NCBI RefSeq assembly: GCF_003953935.1
Contig: NZ_RXLQ01000023.1
Span: 1-64,000 of the forward strand
Origin: Massilia atriviolacea
GTDB lineage: Bacteria > Pseudomonadota > Gammaproteobacteria > Burkholderiales > Burkholderiaceae_D
Length of the DNA: 64,000 nucleotides
Reading direction: 5' to 3'
The notes below the pieces were generated by a model. It did not search any database, was not told the origin of the DNA, and saw only the letters and a list, made by a program, of their open reading frames with translations. Below are positions 53,693-62,488 of the stretch, one piece after another. Each line of letters begins with the position of its first letter. The stretch's first letter is position 1. A program made the position numbers and the translations under genes.

Positions 53693-55063
53693 TTAACCCA
53701 TCATGGCCAATGTCGCATCGAACAGCGAATTGGCAACTGACATCACTTTCATGTTCGCCTGGTACATATTCTGGTACTCGACCAGATTCACCGCTTCTTC
53801 ATCCTTGTTCACGCCGCTGGTCGAGGTCCAGTCCGACATCGCATGGTTGCGCATGGTCTCGGCGGTGGCCAGGGCGACCCGGTTTTGCTGGCTGTCGACG
53901 GCGAGCTTGCCGACCAGCTGGGAATCGGCGTCGCTGATCAGCACTGCGCCGAGCCCGGTGAGGGTGACCGGCTGCTTCTTGATGCCGATCAGCTTTTGCA
54001 GGTTGCCGCTGTCGCCAGGGGTATTATCGCCCGAAAAGGCGAGGTCGGCGGTCTGGAAGCCGGCCGCGACCTGCAGCATATTGGACGGGCTGCCGGGGGT
54101 AAATACGAACAGCGGGCCGCCGGCCGCGCCGTTCATGGTGTAGCCGGCGGACAACTGGGTGTTGACCTTTTGCGCCAGCTGCTGGGCCAGGTCGGAGACG
54201 CGCTGCTGCATCGGCAGCAGGATGTCGCGTTCGTACAGGCCCAGGCCGCCGAGCTGGGCGCCCACGCCGGCCTTGTCGAGCTGGAACGAGGAGCCGGCGA
54301 AGTCGACCCGCAGGTTTTGCGTCGCGCCCGGTTCGGCCACCAGGGTCGCGGCGATGTCGCCGATCACCAGCGCCTGGCCGGTTTTCAGCGAAATGCTGCG
54401 GGTGCCGTCGGGCTGGTCGGTCACTTCCAGGCTGACCTGGGTCGAGAGGGCGTCGATGGCCAGGTCGCGCGCGTCGACCAGGGTCGAGGTGCTGCTGCCG
54501 GAGGCGCTGGCCAGGCTGATCTGGCGGTTCAGGTCGGCGATGGTCTGGATCGAGGCATTCGCCGAGGACACGATGGCGCTGCGCTGGTCGCGCAGCGATT
54601 GCAGCTGGCCGTTGTACAGATTGTTCATGCTGTTGAAGCGCTGCGCCATGGCGCCGGCGGCGGTCAGCACCTGCTGGCGCAGCGGGGTCGAGGTCGGATC
54701 GACGCCGGCCACCGCGTTCAGGGCCTGGAAGAATTTGTCGACGCCGTTGCTCAGGCTGGCGTCGTTGTCGCCCATCACCCGCTCGAGCTGGGTCAGGTAG
54801 GGCTGGGTCTGGGAATACTGGCCGACGCCGGAGGCGGCGCGCCACAGTTGCTGGTTCTTGTAGCCATCGGAAAAGCGCAGCAGCGAGTTGACCGCCACCC
54901 CGTTGCCGGCCGAGCGCGGACCGGACTGCGGACCGACGGCGGTCAGCAGGGCCGACTGGCGGGTATAACCCTTGGTTTGCAGGTTAGCAATGTTCTGGCT
55001 GGTGGCCTGCAGCGCGAGCTGGGAAGCAAGGGCGCCGCTCAAGGCGTTGTTCAGGATGCTCAT
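53693..55063 (-). CDS. flgK: Flagellar hook-associated protein FlgK (HAP1)
   Basis: 456 residues, about 100 shorter than the Salmonella protein, mainly in the variable middle. N-terminal LNNALSGALASQLALQATSQNIANLQTKGYTRQ has the rod/hook motif (given here as two adjoining stretches: ALASQLALQATSQNIAN and LQTKGYTRQ). The C-terminal VNLVEYQNMYQANMKVMSV and LFDATLAMMG are conserved. It forms the first ring of the hook-filament junction. It is 72 bases after the FlgJ-like gene on the minus strand. Confidence 0.93.
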   Translation of the reverse strand: MSILNNALSGALASQLALQATSQNIANLQTKGYTRQSALLTAVGPQSGPRSAGNGVAVNSLLRFSDGYKNQQLWRAASGVGQYSQTQPYLTQLERVMGDNDASLSNGVDKFFQALNAVAGVDPTSTPLRQQVLTAAGAMAQRFNSMNNLYNGQLQSLRDQRSAIVSSANASIQTIADLNRQISLASASGSSTSTLVDARDLAIDALSTQVSLEVTDQPDGTRSISLKTGQALVIGDIAATLVAEPGATQNLRVDFAGSSFQLDKAGVGAQLGGLGLYERDILLPMQQRVSDLAQQLAQKVNTQLSAGYTMNGAAGGPLFVFTPGSPSNMLQVAAGFQTADLAFSGDNTPGDSGNLQKLIGIKKQPVTLTGLGAVLISDADSQLVGKLAVDSQQNRVALATAETMRNHAMSDWTSTSGVNKDEEAVNLVEYQNMYQANMKVMSVANSLFDATLAMMG

Positions 55064-55135
55064 GGCTTACTTCTTTCTCGATGGGCCGGCAAGATGGGTC
55101 GTCTTATCTGTAAGGCGACCGTTTTATTGCCGCCA

Positions 55136-55525
55136 TTAAATTTTTTCTTGCGGAGTCTGGAGCGGGGCGGGTGCGGCGGAGGCGTGCGCCGCGCCCGGCG
55201 CGGCGGCCGGCAGCAGCTGGCGCAGGATGGCGTCGGCCACGCCGAAGGCGCGCTGCTGCGCCATCTGGCCGGCCATCATGTTGTCGGCCATGTCTTGCAT
55301 GTCGCGGTTGACCGGGTCCTTGAAGACGCTGTCGTCGTCGGCCATGGCGCGCGTGCCGCTGCGCATTTGCTGCAGCATATTGCCGATAAAGAAACTTTCG
55401 AATTCGATGGCGGCCTTGGTGGCCTTGGCCACGAAGACCGGGTCGGCCGCCGGGGCGACGGCCGCTTCATGGCCGGCGGGCATGCCGGCGCGGTTGAGCT
55501 TGCTGGTAAGGTCGAGCGGATTCAT
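55136..55525 (-). CDS. flgJ: FlgJ rod-binding (scaffold) domain protein, without muramidase domain
   Basis: 129 residues, covering only the N-terminal domain of enterobacterial FlgJ (313). ATKAAIEFESFFIGNMLQQM, the RSGTRAMADDDSVFKD stretch and MAGQMAQQRAFGVADAILRQ match the rod-capping region. The peptidoglycan hydrolase domain is absent; a separate glucosaminidase-type gene lies at 62489-63214. Start at ATG 55525 with GGAG upstream on the minus strand. It lies between flgI and flgK, the normal flgJ position. Confidence 0.9.
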   Translation of the reverse strand: MNPLDLTSKLNRAGMPAGHEAAVAPAADPVFVAKATKAAIEFESFFIGNMLQQMRSGTRAMADDDSVFKDPVNRDMQDMADNMMAGQMAQQRAFGVADAILRQLLPAAAPGAAHASAAPAPLQTPQEKI

Positions 55526-55538
55526 GGCAACTCCGGAA

Positions 55539-56657
55539 TTAAATGACGACCAGTTCGCCTTCGATGGCGCCGGCCTGGTCGAGCGCCTGCAGGATCGCCA
55601 TGATGTCGTCGGGCGAGGCGCCCAGGCTGTTGACGATGTCGATGATGGTTTGCAGCTTGGCGCCGGCCGGCCATTTGAACATGGCGCCCGAACCCTGGTC
55701 GACCGACAGCTTCGATTGCGGGGTGACGGCGGTGCGGCCGTTGGAAAACGGGCCGGGCTGGCTCACGGCCGAGCTTTCGGCGATCACCACCTTGAGCGAG
55801 CCGTGGGTGACGGCGGCGGCCTTGACGCGCACGCCTTCGGCGATCACCACCGTGCCGGTGCGCGAATTGAAGACCACTTTCGGGGTGTCGGCGCCGACAT
55901 CGACCGACAGCGCTTGCAGCTTGGCCATGAAGGCCACGCGCTCGGTCGGGTTGGCGGGGGCGATGACTTCGATGCTGGCGCCGTCGGCGGTGGTGGCCAG
56001 CGGGCCGAAGCGGCGGTTGATGGCGTCGACCACGTTGGTGGCGGTCTGGAAGTGCGGGTTTTTCAGGCGCAGCATGACCTCGGCGCGGGTGGAAAAGTCG
56101 CTGCCGATTTCGCGTTCGATGTTGGCGCCGTTGGGAATCCGGCCGCCGGTCGGGGTGTTTACGGTGACGCTGGAACCGCTGGCGCCGGTGGCGTTCAGGC
56201 CGCCGACCACCACATTGCCTTGCGCCAGGGCGTAGACTTCATTGTCGGCCGCGCGCAGCTGGGTGAGCAGCAGCACGCCGCCGCGCAGGCTCTTGGCGTC
56301 GCCGAGCGAGGAGACGGTGACGTCGATCGGCTGGCCGCGCCGGTAGCCGGGCGGAAACACCGCGCTGACCATGACCGCCGCCACGTTCTTGTTCTTCGCT
56401 TCGGCGCCGTCCGGCAGCTTGACGCCGAACTGCTTGAGCATGTTGACCACCGACTGGCTGGCGAACTTGACCTGGGTGCTGTCGCCGCTGCCGTTCAGGC
56501 CGACCACGAGGCCGTAGCCGACCAGCGGGTTCTCGCGCACACCTTCCACGCTGACCAGGTTGCGCAGGGTTTGCGCGGCCGAGGCGGTCGTCGGCAGGGC
56601 CAGGCAGGAGAGCAGGGCCAGCACGGAAAGGGGGAGGGTCAGAAAGCGTGATTGCAT
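55539..56657 (-). CDS. flgI: Flagellar P-ring protein FlgI
   Basis: 372 residues. Sec signal peptide ([20 protein letters not shown], cleaved after ASAA). The conserved [48 protein letters not shown] and the C-terminal [20 protein letters not shown] are present, ending IEGELVVI. It assembles the P ring in the peptidoglycan layer around the rod. It lies between flgH and flgJ. Confidence 0.96.
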   Translation of the reverse strand: MQSRFLTLPLSVLALLSCLALPTTASAAQTLRNLVSVEGVRENPLVGYGLVVGLNGSGDSTQVKFASQSVVNMLKQFGVKLPDGAEAKNKNVAAVMVSAVFPPGYRRGQPIDVTVSSLGDAKSLRGGVLLLTQLRAADNEVYALAQGNVVVGGLNATGASGSSVTVNTPTGGRIPNGANIEREIGSDFSTRAEVMLRLKNPHFQTATNVVDAINRRFGPLATTADGASIEVIAPANPTERVAFMAKLQALSVDVGADTPKVVFNSRTGTVVIAEGVRVKAAAVTHGSLKVVIAESSAVSQPGPFSNGRTAVTPQSKLSVDQGSGAMFKWPAGAKLQTIIDIVNSLGASPDDIMAILQALDQAGAIEGELVVI

Positions 56658-56710
56658 GGTGTTTCCTTAAAACGGCAAGGACGGCAAAAGCGGCAAGCGC
56701 GGAACGGCGT

Positions 56711-57364
56711 TCAGAACGGCATCCAGGGACCGAGGAAGAAGCGGGTCAGCCAGCCTGGCTGGTTGGCATTGGCGAGCGCGCCCTTGCCGGAATAACTGAT
56801 CTGGGCGTTGGCCACGCGCAGCGAGGAGACCTGGTTGTCGGCGTCGATGTCGGCGGCGCGCAGGTAGCCCTTGAGGCGCACGAATTCTTCGCCCTGGTTC
56901 AGGGTCAGGCTTTTTTCGCCGGCCACGCGCAACAGGCCGTTGGGCAGCACTTCCTGCACGATCACGGTCAGCGCGCCCGACAGGGCGTTCTGCTGGGTGC
57001 TGGTGGCGTCGCCTTCGAAGCCGCGTTCGGCCGAGAGGTCGATCCCGGCTTTCGGGAACGTCTTGCCGAGCAGGATGGGCGGGGTCACGCCCACGCTCGA
57101 CTCCTTGCTGATGCTGGTGCCGGCGCGCTTGCTGGCCTGGGTGGTCTCCTGCAGGATCACGGTGACCACGTCGCCGGTGCGGAAGGCGCGGCTGTCGGAC
57201 GTCAAGGGCACGGCTTCGGCGTTGAACACGCCGCCCGACATGCCGCCGCGCACCGCCGCCCGCGGCAGCGGGGCGGTTTCCTCGGCCATCGCGCGCGGCG
57301 GCGGCTGGACGCTGCCGGCGCAGCCTCCCAGCACAGCCAGCGCCAACAAGGCGGCGGCTTTCAT
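56711..57364 (-). CDS. flgH: Flagellar L-ring lipoprotein FlgH
   Basis: 217 residues. Lipoprotein signal peptide with lipobox VLGGC (Cys15). The core contains DVVTVILQETTQASKRAGTS, the FEGDATSTQQNALSGALTVI stretch and VAGEKSLTLNQGEEFVRLKG, all hallmarks of FlgH. It forms the L ring in the outer membrane. Its ATG shares a base with the flgG stop (TGATG), so the two are coupled. Confidence 0.96.
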   Translation of the reverse strand: MKAAALLALAVLGGCAGSVQPPPRAMAEETAPLPRAAVRGGMSGGVFNAEAVPLTSDSRAFRTGDVVTVILQETTQASKRAGTSISKESSVGVTPPILLGKTFPKAGIDLSAERGFEGDATSTQQNALSGALTVIVQEVLPNGLLRVAGEKSLTLNQGEEFVRLKGYLRAADIDADNQVSSLRVANAQISYSGKGALANANQPGWLTRFFLGPWMPF

Positions 57365-58152
57365 CAGCGCGCCGCCTGGGCCAGGTATTGCAGCATATTG
57401 TCGGCGGCCGAGAGCACCTTGGTGTTCATCTCGTAGGTGCGCTGGGCGGCGATCATGTCGACCATTTCTTCGACCACCTGGACGTTCGAGCCTTCCAGCG
57501 CGCCCTGCTTGAGCTTGCCGAAAGCGCCGTCGCCCGGACGCCCTTCGGCGGCGGCGCCGCTGGCCGGGGTTTCCGAGAACAGGTTTTCGCCGAGCGCCAG
57601 GAGGCCCGTCGGGTTGACGAAGTTCGACAGCGTCAGCTGGCCCAGTTCGGACGGCGTGGTGCTGCCGGCGATCGTGGCCGAGACCATGCCGTTTTCGCCG
57701 ATGGTGATCGCGGTGGCGTTGTTCGGGACGGTAATCTGCGGCACCAGCGGCAAGCCCTGGGCGTTGACCAGGGTGCCGGTGGCGTCGACCTGCAGCTGGC
57801 CGGCGCGGGTGTAGGCCGGGTCGCCGTTCGGACGGCGCACCTGCAGGAAGCCGTTGCCGGAAATGGCCACGTCGAGCGGCTGGCTGGTGGTTTGCAGGCT
57901 GCCGTTGGTGAACACTTTCTGGGTGCCCAGCAGGTGGGTACCGTTACCGAGCTGCACGCCGGACGGCGAGAGGGTGTTGTCGGCGCGCTGGGCGCCCGGC
58001 TGCTGGTCGACCTGGTAGAACAGGTCTTCGAACACCACGCGGTCGCGCTTGAAGCCGACGGTGTTGACGTTGGCCAGGTTGTTGGCGATGGCCTGCAGTT
58101 TGGCGTCCTGGGCTTGCACCCCGGTCTTGCTGATCCACATTGCTGGATTCAT
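57364..58152 (-). CDS. flgG: Flagellar distal rod protein FlgG
   Basis: 262 residues (260 in Salmonella). N-terminal MWISKTGVQAQDAKLQAIAN and NLANVNTVGFKRDRVVFEDL, central GNGFLQVRRPNGDPAYTRAG, and C-terminal GSNVQVVEEMVDMIAAQRTY then NTKVLSAADNMLQYLAQ are canonical. It builds the distal rod. Part of the flgB-L run; overlaps flgH by one base. Confidence 0.97.
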   Translation of the reverse strand: MNPAMWISKTGVQAQDAKLQAIANNLANVNTVGFKRDRVVFEDLFYQVDQQPGAQRADNTLSPSGVQLGNGTHLLGTQKVFTNGSLQTTSQPLDVAISGNGFLQVRRPNGDPAYTRAGQLQVDATGTLVNAQGLPLVPQITVPNNATAITIGENGMVSATIAGSTTPSELGQLTLSNFVNPTGLLALGENLFSETPASGAAAEGRPGDGAFGKLKQGALEGSNVQVVEEMVDMIAAQRTYEMNTKVLSAADNMLQYLAQAAR

Positions 58153-58180
58153 GATCTTTTCCTTTCAGTGTACGGGGGCT

Positions 58181-58906
58181 TCAGCCGCCGAGCAGGCGGT
58201 TGCCGACTTCATTCATGTTGTCGCTGGCCTTGAGCAGCTTCATCTGCATCTCGAAGCTGCGGTTCAGGCTCATGGTGGCGACCATTTCTTCGACCGCCGA
58301 CACATTGCTGCCTTCCAGGTGGCGGCCGCGCACGACCACGGTCTCGTCGGCGGCGAGCGGCTGGCCGCTGCGCGAGACGATCAGGCCGCCTTCGTTCTTG
58401 GTCACTTCGCCGGCTTCGGCCTTGACCAGGCGCAGCTTGTCGATCACCTGCATGTCGGGCGCGCCCGGCGCCAGCACCGAAATCGAGCCGTCCGAGCCGA
58501 TCGTGACCGCGTTATGCGGCGGCAGCACCACCGGCCCGCCTTCGCCCATCAGCGGATGGCCGTTGATGGAGAGCGCGCCGTCGGCGTCGATATTGATGGC
58601 GCCGGCGCGGGTGTAGGCTTCGCCGCCCTGCCACTGCACGGTCAGGTAACCGTCGCCGGTCACCGCCACATCGAGGTCGCGCCCGGTTTCCTTGACCGGA
58701 CCGGAGCGCGCCGACACCGCATCGGACTGCATCCGCACATAGTGGCGGTCGTCGAAACCGGAACCGCCCAGCGCTTGCGTGGCCGACATTTCCAGGTTGG
58801 CGCGAAAGCCCGTCGTTTCCATGTTCGCCAGATTGTTGGCGTGGACCTGCTGGGCCTTCAGCGCGCGCTCGGCGCCGCTCAGTGCTGTAAAGATCAATTT
58901 ATCCAT
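58181..58906 (-). CDS. flgF: Flagellar proximal rod protein FlgF
   Basis: 241 residues. MDKLIFTALSGAERALKAQQ then HANNLANMETTGFRANLEMS, GDGYLTVQWQGGEAYTRAGA and the C-terminal GSNVSAVEEMVATMSLNRSF are the FlgF/FlgG family motifs. The N-terminal GAERALKAQQ type and position between flgE and flgG identify FlgF. Gap of 28 bases to flgG. Confidence 0.95.
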   Translation of the reverse strand: MDKLIFTALSGAERALKAQQVHANNLANMETTGFRANLEMSATQALGGSGFDDRHYVRMQSDAVSARSGPVKETGRDLDVAVTGDGYLTVQWQGGEAYTRAGAINIDADGALSINGHPLMGEGGPVVLPPHNAVTIGSDGSISVLAPGAPDMQVIDKLRLVKAEAGEVTKNEGGLIVSRSGQPLAADETVVVRGRHLEGSNVSAVEEMVATMSLNRSFEMQMKLLKASDNMNEVGNRLLGG

Positions 58907-58945
58907 GTTGCTCCCTCGAAGAATTCAGTATTTCCGTGCAGCTAC

Positions 58946-60136
58946 TTATAGTGCCTGCATTAAGGACTGAATCATCTGATTTTCTGTTGAAATCACCTTG
59001 GAATTGGCCTGATAGTTGCGCTGTGACGTCATCAGGCCCACAAGTTCTGACGTAATGTCAACATTCGAGCGTTCCAGCGCGCCGGTATTGAGCTTGCCGG
59101 CCAGGCCGCTGCCCGGGTTGCCGTACAGGGCCGAACCGGACGAGGCGTTGGCGGTCCAGCTGGTGTCGCTGACCGCGGTCAGGGAACCTTCGTCGGCGAA
59201 GGTGGCCAGCGCCACCGTGGCGACCACCTGCCGCTGCTCGTTGCTGTACTTGGCCATGACCGAGCCGTCGGCCGCCATTTCGACGCCGATGAAGGTGCCC
59301 GAGGTGTAGCCGTCGGCGCTGTTGGTGGTGGTGATGGCTTCGCCGGCGTTGAGGGTGGTGCCGGCGTAGTTCAGGTCCAGCACGACCGGGGCCGAGCCGT
59401 TGGTGGTAGTGATGTTCAGGGTGGTGGCCGGCGGCACCGGCGGCAGCGCGCCCAGGTTGGAAAAGGCCAGGGTGGTGGTGGTGGCCAGCGGGGTGCCGCC
59501 GTCGACCGCGTAGTGCACCGTGACGTTGGTGCCAGTGCCTTTGACGAAATACTGCGACAGGGTGTGCTGGCTGCCCAGCGAATCGTAGAACACCGATTGC
59601 TTGGCCATATTGTAGCTGCCGGAGACGGCCGGATCGAAGGTGGTGACCGGCGGGACGGCCCAGTCGTTCGACAGGTTGCCGACGTAGTTGACCTTGGTGC
59701 TGGCGACGGCCGGGATCTGGCCGGTCGGCACGTTGATATTGCCCATCACGCCCAGCGCGGTGCTGCCCTTGACGGCGGCGTAGCCCTGCACGGCGCGGCC
59801 GTTGCTGTCGACCAGCAGGCCGTCCTTGTTGGCCGAGAAAATGCCGACCCGGCTGTAGTTCATCACGCCCTGGCTGTCGCGGCTGACGAAGAAGCCGCGG
59901 CCGTCGATGGCCGCGTCCAGGCCGCGCCCGGTGGTGGTCACGCCGCCATTCAGGCCGATGCTCTGGGTCATCGAACCGACTTCGACGCCGGTCGCCTGGG
60001 AGCCGGCGTACATGGCCGAAAAGTTGGCGCGGCTGCTCTTGAAGCCGTAGGTGCCGGCGTTGGCGATATTGTTACTGACCGCTTCCAGCTGGGTGTTGAT
60101 CGACTGGATGCCCGACAATGCGATTTCGAAACTCAT
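58946..60136 (-). CDS. flgE: Flagellar hook protein FlgE
   Basis: 396 residues (403 in Salmonella). MSFEIALSGIQSINTQLEAV, NNIANAGTYGFKSSRANFSA, DGRGFFVSRDSQGVMNYSRV in the D0-D1 core; the middle is the variable hook-surface region rich in Thr and Ala; C-terminal LERSNVDITSELVGLMTSQR and NSKVISTENQMIQSLMQAL. It polymerises into the hook. Preceded by flgD, followed by flgF. Confidence 0.96.
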   Translation of the reverse strand: MSFEIALSGIQSINTQLEAVSNNIANAGTYGFKSSRANFSAMYAGSQATGVEVGSMTQSIGLNGGVTTTGRGLDAAIDGRGFFVSRDSQGVMNYSRVGIFSANKDGLLVDSNGRAVQGYAAVKGSTALGVMGNINVPTGQIPAVASTKVNYVGNLSNDWAVPPVTTFDPAVSGSYNMAKQSVFYDSLGSQHTLSQYFVKGTGTNVTVHYAVDGGTPLATTTTLAFSNLGALPPVPPATTLNITTTNGSAPVVLDLNYAGTTLNAGEAITTTNSADGYTSGTFIGVEMAADGSVMAKYSNEQRQVVATVALATFADEGSLTAVSDTSWTANASSGSALYGNPGSGLAGKLNTGALERSNVDITSELVGLMTSQRNYQANSKVISTENQMIQSLMQAL

Positions 60137-60148
60137 GATGGTCTGCCT

Positions 60149-60844
60149 TTAATTTGCGGTGGAGGAGTTGGCGGCCGCCAGCGATGCGCCGGACTTGCCG
60201 TTGAAGCCAGTGACGGACGACGGCGCAACATCGCCGATTCCTGCCACCTTGAGGATAACGCCGCCACCGGCCGACATGCGCACGCTGTCCAGGCGGCCGA
60301 TGACGTCGATGGCGTCCTGCGCGCCGGCGCTCGTTTGTACCTTGATATCGTATTTGCCCGGCGCCAGACCGAGCGCGACCGGATCGATGGAAAACGTCTG
60401 CGGACCCGAACCGCGCGAACCGAGCTGCACGTCGTGCTTGACCCCGTCCGCGCCGGTCAGGGTCACGGTATTGGTGGCGCTGGCCGCGCCCAGGGTGATG
60501 CTGGCCTTGAGCGGCGTGCCGTCCAGGCGCACGCTGCTGGTGGCGACCGTGATGTCGGAGCCGACCTGGGCGCCCAGGGCCAGGGTCTGGATGCTTTCCA
60601 GCACACTGGCGCTGGTGCTGTTGAGCTTGGCGAGGCTTTGCATCGCTTCGGTCTGGCTCAGCTGCGAGAGCTGGTTGACGAATTGCGCCGGGTCGCTCGG
60701 CTCCAGCGGATCCTGGTTGCGGATCTGCGCCACCAGCAATTTGGTGAACATGTCCTGGGTTTCGCTGGCCGGGGCCTGGCCGATGACGGTGCTGGCGTTG
60801 GCGGCCGTCTGGTTGCTGGCGCCGTTGAGGTTATTGGTAAGCAT
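60149..60844 (-). CDS. flgD: Flagellar hook assembly scaffolding protein FlgD
   Basis: 231 residues from ATG 60844; the frame extends upstream into flgC but the FlgD-like sequence begins MLTNNLNG. The conserved QDMFTKLLVAQIRNQDPLEP, then SDPAQFVNQLSQLSQTEAMQ, caps the hook during assembly. The C-terminal FlgD Ig/FnIII and Tudor-like region follows (VTVTGADGVKHDVQLG-like strands). It is 12 bases upstream of flgE. Confidence 0.94.
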   Translation of the reverse strand: MLTNNLNGASNQTAANASTVIGQAPASETQDMFTKLLVAQIRNQDPLEPSDPAQFVNQLSQLSQTEAMQSLAKLNSTSASVLESIQTLALGAQVGSDITVATSSVRLDGTPLKASITLGAASATNTVTLTGADGVKHDVQLGSRGSGPQTFSIDPVALGLAPGKYDIKVQTSAGAQDAIDVIGRLDSVRMSAGGGVILKVAGIGDVAPSSVTGFNGKSGASLAAANSSTAN

Positions 60845-60848
60845 CGGA

Positions 60849-61268
60849 TCAGCCTTCGCCGAGTCGCAGGAGACCGGCTTGCATCGATTTGATGCGTCCC
60901 AGCACTTCCACATTGGTTTCAAAAGCACGCGAGGCCGACATCATGTCGGTCATCTCGGCCACCTGGTTGACGTTCGGGTAAAACACCATGCCGTCGGCAT
61001 TGGCCACCGGATTGCCCGGTTCGTAGGCCTTGCGCAGCGGTTCGGCCGATTCGACCACGTCCAGCACCTGCACCCGGCTGCCGGCGTGCAGCTTGCCGGA
61101 GCCGCCGTCGAGCATGGCGGCGAACACCGGCTTGCGGGCGCGGTAGGTTTCGCCTTCCGAGCCGGACACCGAATCGGCGTTGGCCAGGTTGCTGGCGATG
61201 GTATTGAGGCGCACCGACTGCGCCGCCATGGCCGACCCTGCAATTTGGGAAATGTCTTTAAAGCTCAT
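60849..61268 (-). CDS. flgC: Flagellar proximal rod protein FlgC
   Basis: 139 residues. SFKDISQIAGSAMAAQSVRL then NTIASNLANADSVSGSEGET are the rod motif, GNPVANADGMVFYPNVNQVA and EMTDMMSASRAFETNVEVLG the conserved C-terminal part. It forms the proximal rod with FlgB and FlgF. Two bases separate it from flgB and four from flgD. Confidence 0.96.
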   Translation of the reverse strand: MSFKDISQIAGSAMAAQSVRLNTIASNLANADSVSGSEGETYRARKPVFAAMLDGGSGKLHAGSRVQVLDVVESAEPLRKAYEPGNPVANADGMVFYPNVNQVAEMTDMMSASRAFETNVEVLGRIKSMQAGLLRLGEG

Positions 61269-61270
61269 GA

Positions 61271-61636
61271 TTATTGTCCTGCGATGGCTTTGGCCAGGCC
61301 CTTGAGCCGCATGTTCACGAACGTCAGGCTGGTCTGGAAATCGGATGCGTTCTGCGAGAACGCGGCTTGTTCGACGCCGATTTCGACTGTATTGCCGTCG
61401 GCGCTGGGGTGGTAGGGGACCCGGTACAGGGCGGCCTGGTCGTCGGCGCCGAGGCCCGGCATGTCGGCCTCGCTCTCGATTCGCTGCTGCAGCATGGCGC
61501 CGAAGTCGACGTCGCGCGCCGTGAATCCCGGCGTGTTTTCGTTGGCAATGTTGGCTGCCAGGACGCGGGTGCGGTCGGCGCGCAAGTGCAGCGCGTCGGC
61601 GTGCACGCCAAGTGCCTTTTGGAAATCAATCGACAT
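61271..61636 (-). CDS. flgB: Flagellar proximal rod protein FlgB
   Basis: 121 residues from ATG 61636, preceded by GGAGG on the minus strand; the frame is open further but not conserved. It starts MSIDFQKALGVHADALHLRA and contains ANIANENTPGFTARDVDFGA, ending in the helical QTSLTFVNMRLKGLAKAIAG. First gene of the long flg operon, divergent from flgA across 98 bases. Confidence 0.95.
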   Translation of the reverse strand: MSIDFQKALGVHADALHLRADRTRVLAANIANENTPGFTARDVDFGAMLQQRIESEADMPGLGADDQAALYRVPYHPSADGNTVEIGVEQAAFSQNASDFQTSLTFVNMRLKGLAKAIAGQ

Positions 61637-61734
61637 GAAGCTTCCTCCGTGAATGAACTGCAGGGTGAATCTGGTTAAAATGAGGCTGTGCGGCGTTCCT
61701 TGCGTCGTGCGCAACGATTGCCAAGGTGCTATTT

Positions 61735-62475
61735 ATGTTCGAGGTCCGCCGCGCTACCAACGCTCGCGTATTGCGGTTAACGGCCGCTGCGCTGATTTCA
61801 TTAGCCTGGGGCAACACATTCTCTAAAGAAATATCGATAACAACGCGGCTGGAACAGGCGGCGCGCGAGCAACTGGCGCGCCAGGCCGAGACGGCCGGCC
61901 TGGCGGAAGCGCAATTTACTGTCAACGTTGCAACGCCACGCGCCGCGCCGCCGTGTGCCAGGCCTGTCGAGATCGAGGCGGTCGACACGCGCACGCCGGC
62001 GCGCATGCGCTTTGCCGTGCTGTGCCCGGACGCGGGCGGCTGGAAGTACGAGTACGTCCTGCGCGCATCGGTCAGCGCGCTGGTGGCGGTCGCTGCCGCG
62101 CCGCTGGCGGCCGGGCAAACGCTCACCGCCCAAGATGTCACTCTGGAAAGGCGCGATGTCACGACACTGAGCGACACCATCGGCTCGGCCGAAGCGGCCA
62201 CCGGGCAAGCCACGCGGCGTTCGCTGCGGGCCGGCGAGGTGCTGCGCCAGGCGCAGCTGAGCGCGCCGATCCTGGTCAAGCGCGGCGAAGCGGTGGTGAT
62301 GCTGGCGCGCTTCGAAGCGCTCGAAATCAGCACCGCCGGCGAAGCGCTCGACGCCGGCGCATTGCATGCGCTGGTGCGGGTGCGCAACCTGGCCAACGGC
62401 CGGGTGGTGCGCATGCGCGTGATCGCGCCCGGCACGGTCGAGCCGGCCGAGATTGCGCGTTCGGCGCAGCCGTAG
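61735..62475 (+). CDS. flgA: Flagellar basal body P-ring assembly chaperone FlgA
   Basis: 246 residues from ATG 61735 (AAGG at 61723-61726); a GTG at 61726 in frame lies inside the ribosome site. The N-terminal hydrophobic stretch VLRLTAAALISLAWGNTFS is a signal peptide. The C-terminal SAF-like domain carries PLAAGQTLTAQDVTLERRDV, ATRRSLRAGEVLRQAQLSAP and LVKRGEAVVMLARFEALEIS, typical of FlgA, with VRVRNLANGRVVRMRVIAPG at the end. It assists FlgI polymerisation in the periplasm. It is convergent with the muramidase gene and divergent from flgB. Confidence 0.94.
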   Translation: MFEVRRATNARVLRLTAAALISLAWGNTFSKEISITTRLEQAAREQLARQAETAGLAEAQFTVNVATPRAAPPCARPVEIEAVDTRTPARMRFAVLCPDAGGWKYEYVLRASVSALVAVAAAPLAAGQTLTAQDVTLERRDVTTLSDTIGSAEAATGQATRRSLRAGEVLRQAQLSAPILVKRGEAVVMLARFEALEISTAGEALDAGALHALVRVRNLANGRVVRMRVIAPGTVEPAEIARSAQP

Positions 62476-62488
62476 CGCATTCCCGCTC